Source of the DNA: Chryseobacterium taichungense
Lineage (GTDB): Bacteria; Bacteroidota; Bacteroidia; Flavobacteriales; Weeksellaceae
DNA: 64,000 nt
Reading direction: 5' to 3'
Assembly (NCBI RefSeq): GCF_900109935.1
Contig: NZ_FOBV01000006.1
Span: 62,001 to 126,000, forward strand
Under the pieces are notes generated by a model. That model searched no databases, was not told where the DNA came from, and was given only the letters and a program-made list of their open reading frames with translations. Shown here piece after piece: positions 60,638 through 64,000 of this stretch. Made by a program: the position numbers and the translations under genes. Each line of letters opens with the position of its first letter. Within the stretch, counting starts at the first letter, position 1.

Positions 60638-62197
60638 ATGAAAAAAATTATAATTTCTACTTTCGCGATTTCCGCACTTCTGTTTACAACGAGTTGCGAG
60701 GATGATTTTGATACAGATGTGAATGACGTGGTGGTAACCAGCGGGGAAGCGAACTTTTCAAAATATATTGCCTTAGGAAATTCCTTAACATCAGGCTACA
60801 GAGACGGAGCTTTATATTCAGGAGGACAAAATGAGTCTTATCCTTCAATGATTGCACAGCAAATGAAGCTTGCCGGAGGTGGTGAATTTAAGCAACCTTT
60901 AATGCCAAATAATATCGGAGGCTTCAATAACTTGCCGGGATTTGCCGGAAAACTGACACTTCAGGTAGTTAACGGATCTTTAACTCCTGTTCCAAGTACT
61001 CCTGCTGGGGCTTTGGATAATGTAGCTTCTGGAAGACCTTATCAGAATATGGGAGTGCCCGGAGCAAAGTCTTATCACCTTGTGGCGCCTGGTTATGGAA
61101 GTCCAGCAGGTCTTTCTCTAGGAACTGCGAATCCTTATTTTGTAAGATTTGCTTCGTCAGCCACAACTTCTGTCTTAGCTGATGCAATGTCACAGACTCC
61201 TACATTTTTCTCTCTTTGGATAGGAAGTAATGATGTTTTATTATATGCGACAAGTGGAGGAACTAATTCTCAGACTGTAGGAGGTGTAACAACCTATACA
61301 GCGGCAACCGTTCAGCCTGCAACTGCAAGTCCTACAATATATAAGTCGAATGATATTTCGAATCCTAATGTTGTAGCAGCTTCTATTAAAGGAGTTTTAG
61401 ATGGTCTTAAAAGTGTTGGAACAACAAAAGGAGTTATTGCAAATGTTCCTTATGTTACCTCAATTCCATTTTTTACAACAGTTCCGTATAATCCTTTGAC
61501 ACCTGCGGCGTTAGGCACTAATCTTACGACGCTTAATACCAGTTTATATGGACCGTTGAAACAGGCTCTTACTGCTTTTGGGGCAGGAAATAGAATTAAT
61601 TTGCTTTCAACAACTTCTAATAATCCTGTTTTAATTAAAGATGAATCGCTTACTGATCTTTCCGCTCAGCTTACTGCAGCTTTAACGCCTTCATTAGGTT
61701 TACCGACAGCTACAGCATTCGGACAGATTTTTGGGCAGGCGAGACAGGCAACATCAGAAGATTATATTCTACTTACTTCAAGTTCTGTAATTGCAAGCGT
61801 GGCGCCAGGAGCTCCTTCTCCTGTAAATATTTACGGAATATCTTATCCTCTGCAAAATCAGCATGTATTAACAAAAACTGAGGCAGGATATGTAAAAACA
61901 GCAATAGACGCCTATAATACTTCAATAAGATCTATGGCAGATTCTTATGGTCTTGCTTTTGTAGATGCCAATGCTAAAATGCTTGAACTTAACGGACAGT
62001 CAGGAATTACATTTGACGGCGTAAAGTATACCGCTAAATTTGTAAGCGGAGGTGCTTTCTCATTAGACGGAGTGCATCTTACCGGTAGAGGATATGCTAT
62101 CGTAGCCAACGAATTTATCAAATCAATCAACGCGAAGTACAGATCTACGCTTCCGCAGGTTGATGCCAATAAATATTCAGGAGTTACCTTTCCATAA
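60638..62197 (+). CDS. SGNH/GDSL-hydrolase lipoprotein
   Basis: A 519-residue lipoprotein with the lipobox TTSC, lipid Cys near residue 20. SGNH blocks are present: GNSLTSGYRDGALY near 48 holds the nucleophile Ser, WIGSNDVLLY near 194 supplies Asn, and DGVHLTGRGYAIVANEF near 478 supplies Asp and His. A long insert of about 200 residues between the second and last block is Thr/Ser/Ala-rich. The enzyme probably releases ester-linked groups such as acyl chains. Pairing with a FadL-type porin just upstream fits a system for handling lipids, by inference. Confidence 0.92.
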   Translation: MKKIIISTFAISALLFTTSCEDDFDTDVNDVVVTSGEANFSKYIALGNSLTSGYRDGALYSGGQNESYPSMIAQQMKLAGGGEFKQPLMPNNIGGFNNLPGFAGKLTLQVVNGSLTPVPSTPAGALDNVASGRPYQNMGVPGAKSYHLVAPGYGSPAGLSLGTANPYFVRFASSATTSVLADAMSQTPTFFSLWIGSNDVLLYATSGGTNSQTVGGVTTYTAATVQPATASPTIYKSNDISNPNVVAASIKGVLDGLKSVGTTKGVIANVPYVTSIPFFTTVPYNPLTPAALGTNLTTLNTSLYGPLKQALTAFGAGNRINLLSTTSNNPVLIKDESLTDLSAQLTAALTPSLGLPTATAFGQIFGQARQATSEDYILLTSSSVIASVAPGAPSPVNIYGISYPLQNQHVLTKTEAGYVKTAIDAYNTSIRSMADSYGLAFVDANAKMLELNGQSGITFDGVKYTAKFVSGGAFSLDGVHLTGRGYAIVANEFIKSINAKYRSTLPQVDANKYSGVTFP

Positions 62198-62220
62198 TTT
62201 GGATAAAATAAAAACTTAGA

Positions 62221-62252
62221 AACCACAAGACATATTCTTGTGGTTTTTTTTT
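62221..62252 (+). terminator. Terminator after the GDSL gene
   Basis: AACCACAAGA at 62221-62230 and TCTTGTGGTT at 62236-62245 form a perfect 10-bp stem around CATAT, followed by a T run. Confidence 0.9.
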
Positions 62253-62259
62253 AAATTTG
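62252..62259 (+). promoter_or_regulatory. Predicted -7 box of prs
   Basis: TAAATTTG matches the TAnnTTTG consensus 22 bases before the prs start, directly after the terminator of the gene before. Confidence 0.45.
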
Positions 62260-62281
62260 CAAAATCTTTTAAAAAGTAAAA

Positions 62282-63220
62282 ATGGCCCATCAGTTAAGTT
62301 ATCTATTTTGTACAAGGACGAGTAAGGACTTGGCAGAGAAAATTGCCCAACATTACGGGAAAGAATTAGGAAAAATCAACTTTCAAACCTTCAGTGACGG
62401 TGAATTTGAACCGGTATTAGACGAATCTGTAAGAGGAGGAAGGGTTTTCTTAATTGGTTCTACTTTTCCACCGGCGGATAATCTTTTAGAACTTCTTCTA
62501 ATGATTGACGCAGCGAAAAGAGCCTCTGCGAAAAGCATTACGGTAGTACTTCCTTATTTCGGACTTGCCAGACAAGACAGAAAAGACAAACCAAGAGCGC
62601 CCATCGGTGCTAAGCTTGTAGCCAATCTTTTAACGGCAGCAGGAGCAACAAGGATAATGACCATGGATCTCCATGCAGATCAGATCCAGGGATTCTTTGA
62701 AATTCCGGTAGATCACCTGTATGCATCTACCATTTTTGTAGATTATATCCGAAATCTGAACCTTGAGAATCTTACGATTGCTTCACCCGATATGGGAGGT
62801 GCGAAAAGAGCAAAAAACTATGCGGGCCACCTGGGTGCAGATGTAGTAATTGCCTATAAAGAAAGAAAAAAGGCAAATGTTGTAGAAGAGATGTTCCTTA
62901 TCGGAGACGTTGTTGGTAAAAATGTTATTCTTATTGATGATATGATCGATACCGCAGGAACGCTGTGCAAAGCTGCAGATATCTTAATAGAAAAAGGAGC
63001 AAAAACAGTAAGGGCTATGGCTACTCACGGTGTTCTTTCAGGAAAGGCTTACGATAATATCGAAAATTCAAAACTATTGGAAGTTATTGTAACTGACTCA
63101 ATTCCTGTGAAAAATAATTTGTCATCTAAAATAAAAGTGCTATCTTGCGCCCCATTATTTGCGGACGTTATGAAGATGGTTCATGAGCATCAGTCAATTA
63201 GCAGTAAGTTTGTTATTTAA
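62282..63220 (+). CDS. prs: Ribose-phosphate pyrophosphokinase
   Basis: A 312-residue enzyme that makes phosphoribosyl pyrophosphate from ribose 5-phosphate and ATP for nucleotide, His and Trp synthesis. Motifs are the ATP-site SDGEFEPVLDESVRG near residue 38, GLARQDRKDKPRAPIGAKL near 97, the catalytic-flexible-loop region GGAKRAKNYAGHLGADVVIA near 177 with KERKKANVVEE, and the PRPP loop VILIDDMIDTAGTL near 220. The length and motifs are normal, so it is the housekeeping copy. rplY follows 55 bases later. Confidence 0.97.
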   Translation: MAHQLSYLFCTRTSKDLAEKIAQHYGKELGKINFQTFSDGEFEPVLDESVRGGRVFLIGSTFPPADNLLELLLMIDAAKRASAKSITVVLPYFGLARQDRKDKPRAPIGAKLVANLLTAAGATRIMTMDLHADQIQGFFEIPVDHLYASTIFVDYIRNLNLENLTIASPDMGGAKRAKNYAGHLGADVVIAYKERKKANVVEEMFLIGDVVGKNVILIDDMIDTAGTLCKAADILIEKGAKTVRAMATHGVLSGKAYDNIENSKLLEVIVTDSIPVKNNLSSKIKVLSCAPLFADVMKMVHEHQSISSKFVI

Positions 63221-63275
63221 TTGATATTTAGAGGTTTGCAAATTTAATTTTAAACAATTTTTTAAATTTTTATAA

Positions 63276-63923
63276 ATGAAATCTATTACAATTCAAGGTA
63301 CAAAAAGAGAAAGCGTGGGCAAAAAGTCTACAAAAGCTTTACGTGATGCTGAATTAGTTCCTTGTGTTGTTTACGGAGGTGGTGAGCCATTGAACTTCTC
63401 TGCAGAAGAGAAAGCGTTCAAAGGTTTGGTATATACTCCTGAAGCACACACGGTATCTATTGAGGTTGATGGTCAAACAATTCCGGCTGTTCTTCAGGAT
63501 ATTCAGTTCCACCCGATTACAGACAAAATTCTTCATGCAGATTTCTATCAGTTAGCTGACGATAAGCCAGTTATCATGGAAGTTCCTGTAAGAATTACAG
63601 GTCGTTCAAAAGGTGTTGTAGCTGGTGGTGTTCTTCGTCAGTCTTTCAGAAAACTGAAAGTGAAAGCAATCCCTGCTAACTTGCCTGATGAGATCGTTGT
63701 AGATGTTACTCCATTAAGAATCGGTAACAAACTTTACATCGGTGGTATCAAAACTGAAGGATTCTCTTTCATGCACCCGGACAATGCAGTTGTTGTAGCT
63801 GTTAAGATGTCTAGAAATGCAATGAAAGGTGGTGCTGCAGCGATGGATGATGAAGATGAAGAAGAAGTTGCAACTGAAGAAGGAGCAGCTCCGGCAGCAG
63901 AAGAAACTACTGCCGCAGAATAA
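63276..63923 (+). CDS. rplY: 50S ribosomal protein L25/Ctc
   Basis: A 215-residue ribosomal protein of the long Ctc type. The N-terminal L25 domain (about 1-90) opens [20 protein letters not shown], with [14 protein letters not shown] near 29, and binds 5S rRNA. The C-terminal beta domain (about 95-185) contains [20 protein letters not shown]. The last 35 residues are acidic and Ala/Glu-rich ([20 protein letters not shown]), which is common in Bacteroidota. The usual neighbour pth may lie beyond the window. A strong terminator follows. Confidence 0.95.
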   Translation: MKSITIQGTKRESVGKKSTKALRDAELVPCVVYGGGEPLNFSAEEKAFKGLVYTPEAHTVSIEVDGQTIPAVLQDIQFHPITDKILHADFYQLADDKPVIMEVPVRITGRSKGVVAGGVLRQSFRKLKVKAIPANLPDEIVVDVTPLRIGNKLYIGGIKTEGFSFMHPDNAVVVAVKMSRNAMKGGAAAMDDEDEEEVATEEGAAPAAEETTAAE

Positions 63924-63946
63924 GAATTTCTTATCTGAACAATATA

Positions 63947-63975
63947 GAACCTGTCATTTTTGACAGGTTTTTTTA
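63947..63975 (+). terminator. Terminator after rplY
   Basis: AACCTGTCA pairs exactly with TGACAGGTT around TTTT, followed by a run of seven T. Confidence 0.85.
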
Positions 63976-64000
63976 TGACTAAATATTTGAAACAAAAGGA

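Noticed and set aside
1..64000. tRNA or rRNA genes
   Set aside because: No cloverleaf-like segments with the usual TTCGAnTC arm and no rRNA sequence were seen in the gaps on either strand.

Overview
The window is about 64 kb of AT-rich chromosome from a Bacteroidota bacterium of class Flavobacteriia. The best fit is Chryseobacterium or a close Weeksellaceae relative, which is an inference from gene content. The supporting features are a gliding-motility lipoprotein GldH beside a RicT/PSP1 protein, an alternative complex III (act) operon, a GLPGLI-family protein, DUF3078 and DUF4919 proteins, a group III truncated haemoglobin, many short SPII lipoproteins, and TAnnTTTG-type promoters. I saw no rRNA, tRNA, prophage, complete insertion sequence or CRISPR array.

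Layout. Positions 1-8.2 kb are the least gene-dense part: a membrane protein, a secreted metallophosphoesterase, a doubtful secreted ORF, a secreted C-type-lectin-like protein, an HU/DUF4469 protein, then about 1.6 kb of repeats and a glyoxalase-like protein. From 8.2 to 20.6 kb lie HflX, a Na+/H+ antiporter, an AlkD-like protein, a run of related envelope proteins, a ChaA-type antiporter, a truncated globin, a KirBac-type channel, a YkgJ-type Cys-cluster protein and two small low-complexity secreted proteins. From 20.7 to 24.3 kb, on the minus strand, are gdhA, dprA and a rhomboid protease. From 25.6 to 31.2 kb is a minus-strand suf operon (sufA-like, sufB, sufC, sufD) interrupted at every gene junction by a small accessory ORF. 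From 31.3 to 42.5 kb are GLPGLI, a zinc metallopeptidase, a two-lipoprotein plus glutathionylspermidine-synthase-like cluster, an LTA-synthase-like sulfatase, ribH, a TPR protein, apt and three surface proteins, two of them tandem duplicates. From 42.6 to 51.1 kb is the complete actABCDEF operon. From 51.2 to 64 kb are a SPOR protein, a membrane protein, SelO, PBP1A, gldH, ricT, a FadL-type porin, a GDSL lipoprotein, prs and rplY.

The most interesting observation is the suf operon. Two four-helix-bundle genes of the 23S rRNA intervening-sequence family (one intact, one decayed) and one GxxExxY gene (a PD-(D/E)XK nuclease-like family) each sit directly after a suf stop codon. All three run in the operon direction, and each is bounded by imperfect AT-rich inverted repeats. 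In two of the three cases the cassette fills the whole gap from one stop codon to the next start codon. In the polycistronic mRNA each cassette could fold out as a loop on a stem, the architecture known for rRNA intervening sequences but here inside a protein-coding operon. The intergenic DNA also holds several dispersed palindromic repeat families, a 23-bp-period tandem repeat and a roughly 300-bp direct duplication.
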